In this document: positions 53,567 through 62,367 of the stretch, piece after piece
Position numbering within the stretch: the stretch's first letter is position 1
Layout of the letters: each line of letters opens with the position of its first letter
NCBI GenBank assembly: GCA_030429205.1
Contig: JAUICZ010000001.1
Coordinates: 858,806 to 922,805 of the forward strand
DNA from: Bacteroidia bacterium
GTDB lineage: Bacteria; Bacteroidota; Bacteroidia; Chitinophagales; Chitinophagaceae
Length of the DNA: 64,000 nt
Reading direction: 5' to 3'
Position numbers and translations under genes: made by a program
The notes under the pieces: model-generated
Seen by the model: the letters and a program-made list of their open reading frames with translations, nothing else
The model's database searches: none
What the model was told of the DNA's origin: nothing

Positions 53567-53836
53567 TTAGGCTTGAGCGACTTCGTTATTATCTTTTACC
53601 GATACCAAAGTCTTGGTACGAGTTTTACGATACTCTACAATACCGTCTTTTAACGCAAAAAGGGTAAAATCTTTACCGATGCCTACATTATCACTTGGGT
53701 GATATACAGTACCACGTTGGCGAACGATGATATTTCCTGCAATAGCAGGCTGTCCACCATAGATCTTTACACCAAGGCGTTTACTTCGCGAGTCGCGACC
53801 GTTCTTTACACTACCTTCACCTTTTTTGTGTGCCAT
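53567..53836 (-). CDS. rpmA: 50S ribosomal protein L27
   Basis: 89 residues, [20 protein letters not shown] at the start and the L27 block [20 protein letters not shown], with [20 protein letters not shown] following. L27 contacts the peptidyl transferase centre. The N-terminus starts directly with AHKK, without the cleavable extension seen in Firmicutes. It follows rplU by 39 bases, the usual rplU-rpmA operon. Confidence 0.98.
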   Translation of the reverse strand: MAHKKGEGSVKNGRDSRSKRLGVKIYGGQPAIAGNIIVRQRGTVYHPSDNVGIGKDFTLFALKDGIVEYRKTRTKTLVSVKDNNEVAQA

Positions 53837-53875
53837 TTTTTATATCTCTATTTAACGAATTTAGTAAAAAATAAT

Positions 53876-54172
53876 TTAAGCTACATCACTGATTTTGATC
53901 TTCGTCAATTGTTGACGGTGACCATTTGACTTTTGGTAACCCTTACGACGTTTCTTTTTGAAAACAATCACTTTGTCACCTTGTAAATGATCAACTATTT
54001 CAGCTTTCACTTTTACAGAAGAGTTCAAATCTATATTCCCTTCATTGCCGGTCATCAACACGTCAGAAAATTCTACGTTATCACCAACATTACCTTCAAG
54101 GCGGTGTACGAACAATTCGTCATCTTTCTGAACTTTAAACTGCTGTCCCGCTATATTTACTATTGCAAACAT
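53876..54172 (-). CDS. rplU: 50S ribosomal protein L21
   Basis: 98 residues, MFAIVNIAGQQFKVQKDDEL at the start and the L21 C-terminal signature KKKRRKGYQKSNGHRQQLTK. First gene of the rplU-rpmA operon; transcribed from a full-consensus promoter at 54226-54195, with an AGGAG element before the ATG, rare in this window. Confidence 0.98.
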   Translation of the reverse strand: MFAIVNIAGQQFKVQKDDELFVHRLEGNVGDNVEFSDVLMTGNEGNIDLNSSVKVKAEIVDHLQGDKVIVFKKKRRKGYQKSNGHRQQLTKIKISDVA

Positions 54173-54194
54173 AATGCTCCTAAAATATTTCGCG

Positions 54195-54226
54195 CAAAGT
54201 TAATATACTTTTCCCATTTCCAGCAA
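54195..54226 (-). promoter_or_regulatory. Promoter of rplU-rpmA
   Basis: On the minus strand TTG (54226-54224), a 21-base spacer and TAACTTTG (54202-54195). An AGGAG Shine-Dalgarno element lies at 54181-54177, four bases before the ATG. Confidence 0.75.
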
Positions 54227-54343
54227 TTTTTTTTATTATTTGTTATTGTGTACACGTTATAGGTGGTTAATATATGATTCTTAACGTTTTGCATGTTTAG
54301 TAATAGTATGCAAAAGCTTTACCTTCGTACCCCAATTATTATT

Positions 54344-55846
54344 ATGCCCAAGATCAAATCTTTTCTTGCAAAGCCTTTTGCTTCATTCATTCATAGCCGC
54401 ATAAGGAAAGAAATGAATACAGCTGTGAAAGATCAGCAAAACATAATGCAATACCTGATCAAGAATGCGGCTAAGACAACTTTCGGCAAAGACCACGATT
54501 TTGGTAGTATCAATACTTATGAAGAGTTTAGGCGGGCTATACCCGTTAGGGATTATGAGCAGATCAGCACATATATAGAGAAAATAAAAGCAGGTCAGCA
54601 AAATGTACTATGGAAGGGTAAGCCTATGTACTTTGCTAAAACATCTGGCACAACCAGCGGAGCAAAGTACATACCTATATCTAAGCAATCCATACATAAT
54701 CATATAGATACCGCTCGCAATGCATTATTGTGTTATATGGTAGAAAGTGGCAATACTGCATTTGCTGATGGTAAAATGATATTTCTTTCAGGTTCCCCTG
54801 TGTTAGAAAGAGTAGCAGGCATACCTACCGGTAGGTTAAGTGGCATTGTGAACCATTTTGTGCCAGGGTATTTAAGAGGTAACCAGCTGCCAACCTACGA
54901 AACTAATTGTATTGAAGACTGGGAAACAAAGCTTGGTAAAGTAGTAGAGGAGACGATCAATAAGGACATGAGGTTGATCAGCGGGATACCACCATGGGTA
55001 CAAATGTATTTTGACTGGTTGTTGGAAAAGTCGGGTAAGTCTTCTATAAAGTCATTGTTTCCTAATTTACAGGTAATAGTACAGGGTGGTGTTAACTTTG
55101 AGCCATATCGTGCACCGATGTTAAAAAGCCTTGGTGAGCATGTTGATATGTTAGAGACCTTCCCTGCGTCTGAGGGCTTTTTTGCGTTTCAAGATACTTT
55201 GGACGAGGAAGGGCTATTATTAAATACCAATTCGGGTATTTTCTTCGAGTTTGTACCTGCAGGAGAGATATTCAATGAAAATCCTACTCGATTGTCATTA
55301 GAGGATGTAAAGGTCGGCGAAAACTATGCTTTGATCATCAATAGCAATGCAGGGCTGTGGGGGTATAATATTGGTGATACTGTTCGTTTCGTTAGTACTG
55401 ATCCATATAGACTGGTTGTTTCAGGCAGAACCAAGCACTTTATCTCTGCATTTGGTGAACATGTTATAGGTGAGGAGGTTGAATACTCTATGCTAAAAGC
55501 TGCAGAGGAGCACCATGCACACATAACAGAGTTTACAGTTGCACCAATGATAGATGGCGGAGAAGGCTCTTCTTACCACGAATGGTTTGTGGAGTTTGAG
55601 AGAGAACCCGAAGACATGAGTGCTTTTGCAAAAGCAGTAGACAACCACTTAAGAAACAAGAATAGCTATTACGAAGACCTTATTGGCGGAGGAATTTTGC
55701 AGCCATTAAGAATAACCCGCATGCAAAATCATGCATTCATTTCTTATATGAAGTCTCAAGGCAAATTGGGCGGACAAAATAAAGTACCGCGCCTAAGTAA
55801 TGATCGTAAGATTGCCGAGCAGCTACAACAATGGAAACAAAATTAA
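54344..55846 (+). CDS. GH3 auxin-responsive promoter-like acyl-adenylating protein
   Basis: About 500 residues from MPKIKSFLAKPFASFIHSRI. It has the GH3 fold: YFAKTSGTTSGAKYIPISKQ (the P-loop-like adenylate motif), VQGGVNFEPYRAPMLKSLGE and YALIINSNAGLWGYNIGDTV. Plant GH3 enzymes conjugate amino acids to acyl acids through an acyl-adenylate; bacterial homologues are common in Bacteroidota but their substrate is unknown. A longer ATG start at 54293 is possible; a box TACCTTCG at 54320-54327 supports 54344. Its stop overlaps the stop of the convergent S41 peptidase gene. Confidence 0.82.
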   Translation: MPKIKSFLAKPFASFIHSRIRKEMNTAVKDQQNIMQYLIKNAAKTTFGKDHDFGSINTYEEFRRAIPVRDYEQISTYIEKIKAGQQNVLWKGKPMYFAKTSGTTSGAKYIPISKQSIHNHIDTARNALLCYMVESGNTAFADGKMIFLSGSPVLERVAGIPTGRLSGIVNHFVPGYLRGNQLPTYETNCIEDWETKLGKVVEETINKDMRLISGIPPWVQMYFDWLLEKSGKSSIKSLFPNLQVIVQGGVNFEPYRAPMLKSLGEHVDMLETFPASEGFFAFQDTLDEEGLLLNTNSGIFFEFVPAGEIFNENPTRLSLEDVKVGENYALIINSNAGLWGYNIGDTVRFVSTDPYRLVVSGRTKHFISAFGEHVIGEEVEYSMLKAAEEHHAHITEFTVAPMIDGGEGSSYHEWFVEFEREPEDMSAFAKAVDNHLRNKNSYYEDLIGGGILQPLRITRMQNHAFISYMKSQGKLGGQNKVPRLSNDRKIAEQLQQWKQN

Positions 55847-57516
55847 GGTTTCAATATACTGCTGTATTCGTTGCTACTTTGTATTAATGCTGTTGCTCTG
55901 TCTAACTCAGGGTCGTACCTCAAATTATGTTCTATTCTGCCACGTATATAGTAGTAACGAGATATTATTTCGTTTTCTAAACGTTTAGAAACTTCGTCTT
56001 TATGCTTGATCAGGTCTTGTTTTTTGTCGTGAGATAGCTTGTCTTTTAGTTCCTTGAACTCATCCTCAATTTGTGCGTAATATTTTTCTCTGGTGGCAAC
56101 ACTTTTCAATGTATCTAATGTTATTTCTGTAGCGGTTTTGTAAGAGTAATCTTTATTCTCGAGCCATTTTGTAAAAGCAGAGAATTCTGCATCACTAATA
56201 CTAAAAGTACCCGCCGGTGCAATTTCTTTATGCTTTTTAGCATAATCTGTTGCAAAGTCGAAGAAGTAGTTTTTAAAGTATAATGTAATTGCCAGTGTGC
56301 TTATCTGTTCATTCTTTACCAGTACATCCGGCTCTACGCCCCCGCCACTAAGTACTTTACGTCCATTTTTTGTGGCATACTCTTTTTTAAGCGAGTCGGG
56401 TATCTCACCTACACTACCATCTGCATTTCTGTGTGTATAGTCCAATGCCTGTATACATCTACCACTTGGGGTATAATATTTGGCAGTAGTGAGTTTTAAG
56501 CGTGCGTTATAACCTAAAGGTCTCGTGGTTTGCACCAGGCCTTTACCGTAAGATCTTTCACCAATTACAACACCTCTGTCAAGGTCTTGCAGTGTGCCGG
56601 CTACAATTTCTGATGCTGATGCAGAAGAGCTGTTGATCAATATGGTTACAGGTATTTCAAGATCCCATGGTTGTTGAAATGTTTTGAAATCTTGTTCCCA
56701 CTCTTTTAGCTTGCCTTTAGTGCTTACTATTAATTGTCCTCTATCAACAAATAGGTTACATATGTTTACAGCCTCATTTAGTAACCCTCCCGGATTGTTT
56801 CTTAAATCAAGCACCACACCGCCTAGCTTGGGGTTTAGCTTCTTTAAGCTGTCTAAAGAGGCTTTAACCAGCCTGCTACAGTTTGGTGTAAATTGTGTAA
56901 GCTTAACATAAGCTATATTCTTTTGTGAGCCAACGAATCCTGCAAATGGGACACTCGAGAGCTCTATCTCTCCTCTTGTAATAGTTTTTGTAGACTCTAA
57001 TCCGGTATAGGCATCGTGCACTTTCATTGTGATTTGTGTGCCAGGAGACCCTTTCAGCAGCATGCTTATATCACTAATGCTTTTGTTTTTTGTTGATTGG
57101 TCGTCTATTGTTAAAATCAGGTCGCCAGGGTGTAACCCTGCATTGTACGCCGGGCTAAATTCATATACCTCAGCAACGAAAATGCTATCTCCTTTTTTGC
57201 GCATGGTAGTACCAATACCACCATATTTACCTGTAGTTTGAAACTGATATTCTTCAATGTCAGATTCGGTGATGTAGTTTGTATATGGGTCTAAGTTGTT
57301 CAGCATTTGGTCTATACCTTGCTTCATCAGGCTACCCGGTTCAATTGGATCTACATAGTAAGTATTTAACTCTTTAAATATTGAGTTGAATATGTCCAGG
57401 TTTTTAGATATTTCAAAGTAGGAGTCTTTATCTCTGGCTTGTATAAATAAGAAAAAGCATCCGGCAACAGCAACGCCGGCAAAAAACATCTTCGATTTCT
57501 TTAATAAACTCTTCAT
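55843..57516 (-). CDS. S41 family carboxyl-terminal processing peptidase
   Basis: 557 residues with an N-terminal membrane anchor/signal (KMFFAGVAVAGCFFLFIQ), a PDZ domain (KYGGIGTTMRKKGDSIFVAE, PGDLILTIDDQSTKN) and the S41 catalytic region: GGVVLDLRNNPGGLLNEAVN, the nucleophile Ser in NSSSASASEIVAGTLQDLDR and the general-base Lys in ERSYGKGLVQ. CtpA/Prc-like proteases remove tails from envelope proteins. The C-terminus is charged and helical (about 480-557). The ATG at 57516 is used; a TTG four codons upstream is less likely. The stop overlaps that of the convergent GH3 gene by four bases. Confidence 0.9.
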   Translation of the reverse strand: MKSLLKKSKMFFAGVAVAGCFFLFIQARDKDSYFEISKNLDIFNSIFKELNTYYVDPIEPGSLMKQGIDQMLNNLDPYTNYITESDIEEYQFQTTGKYGGIGTTMRKKGDSIFVAEVYEFSPAYNAGLHPGDLILTIDDQSTKNKSISDISMLLKGSPGTQITMKVHDAYTGLESTKTITRGEIELSSVPFAGFVGSQKNIAYVKLTQFTPNCSRLVKASLDSLKKLNPKLGGVVLDLRNNPGGLLNEAVNICNLFVDRGQLIVSTKGKLKEWEQDFKTFQQPWDLEIPVTILINSSSASASEIVAGTLQDLDRGVVIGERSYGKGLVQTTRPLGYNARLKLTTAKYYTPSGRCIQALDYTHRNADGSVGEIPDSLKKEYATKNGRKVLSGGGVEPDVLVKNEQISTLAITLYFKNYFFDFATDYAKKHKEIAPAGTFSISDAEFSAFTKWLENKDYSYKTATEITLDTLKSVATREKYYAQIEDEFKELKDKLSHDKKQDLIKHKDEVSKRLENEIISRYYYIRGRIEHNLRYDPELDRATALIQSSNEYSSILKP

Positions 57517-57670
57517 GCGAACAAGCAATTATAAAATTGTAACAGGCAAGCTACAAAAATATTATAGTTGATGATGTGTTCTGCTAATTTTAACATACTC
57601 CTATATATACTATAAACACAGTTCTTATGACAATAGTGTGTTTATGTCTTCGTAACTTTAATATATTGAT

Positions 57671-58519
57671 ATGAGGTATACAACTACCATATTGGCGATT
57701 ATGTTGATGGTGCAGCCGGGGTTTGCTTCATCAGGAGTCTATCGTAATTGGACAAAGGCACTGGCAGAAAAACGTTATGTGAAAAAAATTAAGATCACCT
57801 ACCGTGAGTTGGATAGTATTCCTGATGTTTTAGATCAGTTCCCCAATTTGGAAGAGCTAGATCTTAGTAATAATCAAATTACATTCTTGCCTCCATCATT
57901 GTTCAGATGTAAAAAACTGAAAGAGCTACGGTTATTCAGGAATAAAATATTGACTGTGCCTGATGATATCAGCCAGCTCACAACTTTAACTTATTTATCG
58001 TTAGCGCATAACGAGCTAGAATCAATCCCCTCAAACATTAGCGAATTAACTAATTTGGAAGAGTTAATACTTAATGGGAATGAGTTAAAGGAAATTCCTC
58101 CTTCAATTGGAGATTTGGTCAACTTGAAATATTTATGGCTAGCTAGAAATAAGTTAAAAGAACTTCCGGTTGAGGTTACACAGTTAGCATATCTGCAAGT
58201 GCTCGATGTAGGCAACAATTATCTTACAAAATTGCCTGAAAACATCGGCGATCTCACAGAGCTAAGGCTGTTATATCTCAACAGAAATCTATTATATAGT
58301 ATACCTGAGTCTGTTGCTAATTTGAAAAAGTTGCAAGAGATAGATGTTGTACGGTGTGGTGTGTTAAGGTTAACAAATGCCTTTTCTGATATTTGGACTT
58401 TAGAAGATGTTTATATAGATGCTCGCACTATACCTTTTTATCAAAACCCACGTTTTATTGGTCGCCAGAAGATACATGTTGTAGGCAGAGATAGAAATGT
58501 ATACAGGCCTACCCAATAA
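57671..58519 (+). CDS. Leucine-rich repeat protein, exported
   Basis: 282 residues: signal peptide (MRYTTTILAIMLMVQPGFAS) and about eight LRR units of 23 residues with the bacterial pattern LxxLxxLxLxxNxLxxIPxxI (LPPSLFRCKKLKELRLFRNK, IPSNISELTNLEELILNGNE). LRR proteins serve as binding scaffolds; no catalytic domain is present. A box TAACTTTA lies at 57653-57660. A strong terminator closes it. Confidence 0.88.
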   Translation: MRYTTTILAIMLMVQPGFASSGVYRNWTKALAEKRYVKKIKITYRELDSIPDVLDQFPNLEELDLSNNQITFLPPSLFRCKKLKELRLFRNKILTVPDDISQLTTLTYLSLAHNELESIPSNISELTNLEELILNGNELKEIPPSIGDLVNLKYLWLARNKLKELPVEVTQLAYLQVLDVGNNYLTKLPENIGDLTELRLLYLNRNLLYSIPESVANLKKLQEIDVVRCGVLRLTNAFSDIWTLEDVYIDARTIPFYQNPRFIGRQKIHVVGRDRNVYRPTQ

Positions 58520-58549
58520 AAAAGCCCTGCGTTTGCGGGGCTTTTTTTA
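58518..58549 (+). terminator. Intrinsic terminator of the LRR gene
   Basis: Stem AAAAGCCCTGC / GCGGGGCTTTT (one G-U pair) followed by T7; also possibly used by the leftward SGNH gene. Confidence 0.85.
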
Positions 58550-58566
58550 TTATAATATTTTAATAC

Positions 58567-59874
58567 TTATGGTATTCTTACTCCGCTATAACTATTCACA
58601 TCAACATAGTTGATTGTTGAGCCATAGTATTGATTGATTGTATTGATGATCTGGTTAGCAATTAATGCGTTACCTCTTCCTGTTAAATGAATACCATCTA
58701 AAGAGATAGCACCACCAGATGCATATTGCAAACTGTAATTAACACCATTGTACTGTGTTTTACCTTCTTCAACAATAGACCTCATATAAGCATTGATGTC
58801 TGTTGTTGGTATTTGGTATTTATTAGCCAGTGTAATGATGATTGAGTTGAAATCTGCAACAGCATTTTTGATGTATGCGATCTCACCTTCGTCTATGATG
58901 TAATTAGCAGGTATAGGTTTTATTGTACCCCAACCTGCGCATTTTACAGAGTCAAGCGGTAGCTCAAGCCTAACAAACTCAGTTGGTTTAATTTGTCTGA
59001 AATTGTTTGGTGCATTTGTATCTGCAATCACAAAATAGTTGGCCCCTTCATCAAAGTGTACTTGTGTACCATTGTATGCTAAGTTTAGCTTGTTTGCATC
59101 ATCAGCATCTAATGTTAAACCTTTGGGAGGCACAGTTGTGAAGTATGGTAGCGACAATACTTCTGGTATTGTTAAAATAACACCCTTTGCACCATTACGT
59201 GTAAGTGTATTTAATACACTATCGTAAGCAATTCTAAAAGGAGTGTTTAGGGTAATTCCTTTCGTTGGGTCTGGTGTATTACCGCCTGCAACAGCAAAAC
59301 CTAAAACATCGTTAGCTCCCAACCATAGTGTAAAGAAACTGTGCCCGATATGTAGCAACTCATCAACAGGACGTGCACCGCCCGGGTTGCTGAAAAATCT
59401 TCTTGCAAATGGATTTAATGCACCATATCCTCTAAATAGGTAATCTACAGTACGTATACCCGGAATACCCAAGTTGTTATACGGACCTGCCGCAAATATG
59501 TTATTAGCAGTACCTACAGTATCTAAAGCGCCTTTAAAATCTACCGATGTAATATATGGTAATGTATCACATGGTCCCTGATAGTAATCTAATACTTTTT
59601 TAGCTACAGGCCAGCCATATTCACCCGGCACCAATGGTTGCGCAAAATCACCACCTCCAACTGTTTCAAATTGTTTTGCCAGCATTTGAGGGAAGCTGTT
59701 TCTTTGACCGGACAAATATAAACTACCGTCCATGTAACCTGCAGTTGTAGAACTACCGACAGCTACATAGCTGCTGAAGTCAGCATCTCCTCTTTCCGGT
59801 GCAGTAGGTTCAATGTTAGGTTTGCATGCAACCAAACCCACAACCATTAAACCGAATATATAGAACTTTCTCAT
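58567..59874 (-). CDS. SGNH/GDSL hydrolase-like lipoprotein
   Basis: 435 residues with lipoprotein signal MRKFYIFGLMVVGLVACKPN. Hydrolase blocks are visible: the Ser of block I in VAVGSSTTAGYMDGSLYLSG, block III as LWLGANDVLGFAVAGG (GxND), and block V as LDGIHLTGRGNALIANQI (DxxH). Thus the catalytic triad seems complete, and the protein should be an esterase or lipase at the cell surface or periplasm. It follows a FadL-type gene by 22 bases in a probable operon; the pair suggests release and uptake of a lipid or fatty acid, which is inference. Confidence 0.85.
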   Translation of the reverse strand: MRKFYIFGLMVVGLVACKPNIEPTAPERGDADFSSYVAVGSSTTAGYMDGSLYLSGQRNSFPQMLAKQFETVGGGDFAQPLVPGEYGWPVAKKVLDYYQGPCDTLPYITSVDFKGALDTVGTANNIFAAGPYNNLGIPGIRTVDYLFRGYGALNPFARRFFSNPGGARPVDELLHIGHSFFTLWLGANDVLGFAVAGGNTPDPTKGITLNTPFRIAYDSVLNTLTRNGAKGVILTIPEVLSLPYFTTVPPKGLTLDADDANKLNLAYNGTQVHFDEGANYFVIADTNAPNNFRQIKPTEFVRLELPLDSVKCAGWGTIKPIPANYIIDEGEIAYIKNAVADFNSIIITLANKYQIPTTDINAYMRSIVEEGKTQYNGVNYSLQYASGGAISLDGIHLTGRGNALIANQIINTINQYYGSTINYVDVNSYSGVRIP

Positions 59875-59895
59875 GTTAGTTTTTTTATTGTTGAT

Positions 59896-61128
59896 TTAGA
59901 AGTCGTATGAAATAGCTAAACCCGGATTGATAACAGATGATTTATACTTCCCTGTAAAACCGTGTTCAGTAGATGTACCCTCTCTTTCAGCAGCGAATAC
60001 ATACTCAAATACTCCTATAGCAGATAGCTTTTCTGTTAACTTAAATGATAGCCCCCCGGTTGCTAAGATACGATTAGCATCAGGTAAGTCTGGATTCAGA
60101 TACCCATTACGTACAGGTGATGGATCGTATGCTGTACCCAACATACCAGCAAATCTATCACTGAACATATAGTGCATTCCCAAACGTAATGCTACAGTGT
60201 TTTTATATCTGCGAGCAGAACGTGTATCATTCAAAAGAGCTGTATTGTTTTCATAATCGAACTTTAAGCTATCATAAGCAGCCCAGCCAACAAAGTTAGC
60301 TTCTGCCTGTAAAGTCAGGTTTTCATTTACATGCCAACCAATACCAAATGTAGCAACCTGAGGCATTGGCAATTCTGAAGTGAATGCTGTATTAGCAAAA
60401 GAAGTGGTCATAGAAGAAGGTACATTTGAGAATCTAGCATAACCTCTTTTCACTTTCATGTTTACTCTTGAACGGTATGTAAAACCAAATTCAACATCAT
60501 CGTTTGCTTTGATGTGCACACCAATGTTGTAACCAACCCCGTTTGCATTACCTGTAAGTTCAGCTTGACCATCTTGACCGTTTGCATTGATAGTTGGTAT
60601 AGCTCTGAATAGCTCTACATTACCGGTTGCGTATACAAACCCGGCACCAATAGATATCTCATCTGTTAATTGGTAGCTAAGTGTTGGTTGGAAGAAAATT
60701 GTTTGTAGCTGTACTTCTTGTATGATGTAGCGACCTTTCCAATCATTTCCCCAGTTGATACCGGTACCAAATGGTGTGTAAACACCTAACCCAATGCTTA
60801 AAGGACTTTTATATCCAAGCGGGGTAGTAATGTACACATTGAAAGGCGTATAAGTTTTTTGCTTAGTATCTACAATGTCCGTTCCTGTAGGAGCATCTAC
60901 ATAACGAGCACTAGGCATTAAAGCATTTACACTTGCATAAGCCTGAAAATTGCGGATGGATGTCATCCCGCCGGGATTATAAAATACTGTAGCAGCATCC
61001 CAAGGTATTGCAGCTCCTGAGCCACCCATTGCTAACTGCCTCATACCTTGCAGGTTGAGTTGATATCCACCGGCAAAGACCATTGATGAGAACAACAATG
61101 AAGTGATGAGCAAAAAATGTTTCTTCAT
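59896..61128 (-). CDS. FadL/OmpP1/TodX family outer membrane transporter
   Basis: 410 residues with signal peptide MKKHFLLITSLLFSSMVFAG and the family N-terminal hatch GYQLNLQGMRQLAMGGSGAA and AATVFYNPGGM, followed by a 14-strand barrel (GFGINWGNDWKGRYIIQEVQ-like loops, SVGAGFVYATGNV-like strands, RAKRYKNTVALRLGMHYMFS). FadL proteins import long-chain fatty acids or hydrophobic compounds by lateral diffusion. First gene of the two-gene unit with the SGNH hydrolase. Confidence 0.88.
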   Translation of the reverse strand: MKKHFLLITSLLFSSMVFAGGYQLNLQGMRQLAMGGSGAAIPWDAATVFYNPGGMTSIRNFQAYASVNALMPSARYVDAPTGTDIVDTKQKTYTPFNVYITTPLGYKSPLSIGLGVYTPFGTGINWGNDWKGRYIIQEVQLQTIFFQPTLSYQLTDEISIGAGFVYATGNVELFRAIPTINANGQDGQAELTGNANGVGYNIGVHIKANDDVEFGFTYRSRVNMKVKRGYARFSNVPSSMTTSFANTAFTSELPMPQVATFGIGWHVNENLTLQAEANFVGWAAYDSLKFDYENNTALLNDTRSARRYKNTVALRLGMHYMFSDRFAGMLGTAYDPSPVRNGYLNPDLPDANRILATGGLSFKLTEKLSAIGVFEYVFAAEREGTSTEHGFTGKYKSSVINPGLAISYDF

Positions 61129-61243
61129 AAAGATTTTTTTGTTTGACGTACTGAAATCCAGTCTTTATAAAACAGACCTTTAAATTATGCTTAATAGTGC
61201 GAAAATGCAATATGTACGCCTTATTTAGTGCAAGAATAGGTAA

Positions 61244-61942
61244 TTAACTTACTATACCTATAGTGGCAATGCTAATATGTACATCTTTGGCAGTTAGCAG
61301 GGTCAATGCGCAGGCTTCAAGAGTGGCACCTGTGGTTAATACATCATCTACCAATAAAATGTGCTTTCCTGCCATTTTTTCTATGTTGGTGAGTGCAAAT
61401 ACGTCTTTCATATTAGACAGCCGTTCTTCTCTGTTTTTTTTCGTTTGACTCTCTGTAAACCGTTTCCTGACAAGAAATTCTTTTTCAACAGGTATATTCA
61501 GGATTTCGCTCAGCCCTTCAGCTATAATATTAGCTTGGTTAAAGCCTCTTTTAGCTTCTTTATCTGGGTGTAGCGGCACAGGGATGATGATATCAACGTT
61601 ATTTGCCCATTTTGTTTGTTTCAAGTCGTGTCCAAGCTGCTTACCCAAATAGTTGCCAATATCCTTTTTACCATCATATTTTAACCCATGCAACAGGTGT
61701 TGTAACAAGCCATTCTCAGTAAAATACGCGAACGAGGTTGCTTTCTCGATATGTACCCTGCCTGCAAAGCGCATAAAGGTCATATTCTCATGAATATGGT
61801 GGTAAGCGGTACGTGGCAGATTGTAAATATTGCAATTCAGACAAAGTACTTCTTCTTCTTGCAACAGTGGTTTATTACACCCTTCGCATAAGCGAGGGTA
61901 GAATAGGTGAGAAAGTCCATCTGTAAGATTACTAAGTATCAC
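61244..61942 (-). CDS. comF: ComF family phosphoribosyltransferase-like protein
   Basis: 232 residues with an N-terminal zinc-finger-like segment (PRLCEGCNKPLLQEEEVLCL with CEGC and CLNC) and a C-terminal PRTase domain with the PRPP-binding motif HILLVDDVLTTGATLEACAL. ComF proteins are linked to DNA uptake in naturally competent species, but the protein is widespread in non-competent bacteria and its biochemical role is unclear. It overlaps the upstream 140-residue ORF by four bases. Confidence 0.9.
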   Translation of the reverse strand: MILSNLTDGLSHLFYPRLCEGCNKPLLQEEEVLCLNCNIYNLPRTAYHHIHENMTFMRFAGRVHIEKATSFAYFTENGLLQHLLHGLKYDGKKDIGNYLGKQLGHDLKQTKWANNVDIIIPVPLHPDKEAKRGFNQANIIAEGLSEILNIPVEKEFLVRKRFTESQTKKNREERLSNMKDVFALTNIEKMAGKHILLVDDVLTTGATLEACALTLLTAKDVHISIATIGIVS

Positions 61943-62361
61943 TCTGGTATCAATCCTTTTAAATCTGTGATTATTGAATTTATAGAGCTTGGGTCAATTT
62001 CATATCTTATAGTAATGTCATATGTGCTGTCAGTATTGTAATCAGTTTGTTGTTTTATGAACCTGGCTGCTAATAGAAGATGACCAAGTTCATCTTTGTT
62101 GCTGATTGCTAATTTAAAACCTTCAGGAGTATGACTATCAAGAGTTGCGTTGCCTTTTCGTGTTTCATCAAGCTTTTTAAGTTCTTCAATAAAAGCTTCA
62201 ATATCTCCGTACGAGAACCATATACTCTCTTCCCTACCAAAATGAAGAGTAATAGCAGACTTTACAGATACTTCAATTTGTATACACGCATGAACTTCTG
62301 TTTCATAATCAATCGTTTTTATTGATATCCATTCATCGGCATCTAGTTTCTTTATTTTCAT
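61939..62361 (-). CDS. Hypothetical protein, conserved-looking alpha/beta domain
   Basis: 140 residues, MKIKKLDADEWISIKTIDYE at the start. Alternating strands and helices (VHACIQIEVSVKSAITLHFG, SYGDIEAFIEELKKLDETRK, AISNKDELGHLLLAARFIKQ) suggest a compact cytoplasmic fold; no signal, membrane segment or named motif. It overlaps comF by four bases and starts six bases after radA, so radA, this gene and comF appear to be one transcript. Unknown function. Confidence 0.6.
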   Translation of the reverse strand: MKIKKLDADEWISIKTIDYETEVHACIQIEVSVKSAITLHFGREESIWFSYGDIEAFIEELKKLDETRKGNATLDSHTPEGFKLAISNKDELGHLLLAARFIKQQTDYNTDSTYDITIRYEIDPSSINSIITDLKGLIPE

Positions 62362-62367
62362 GAGGGT

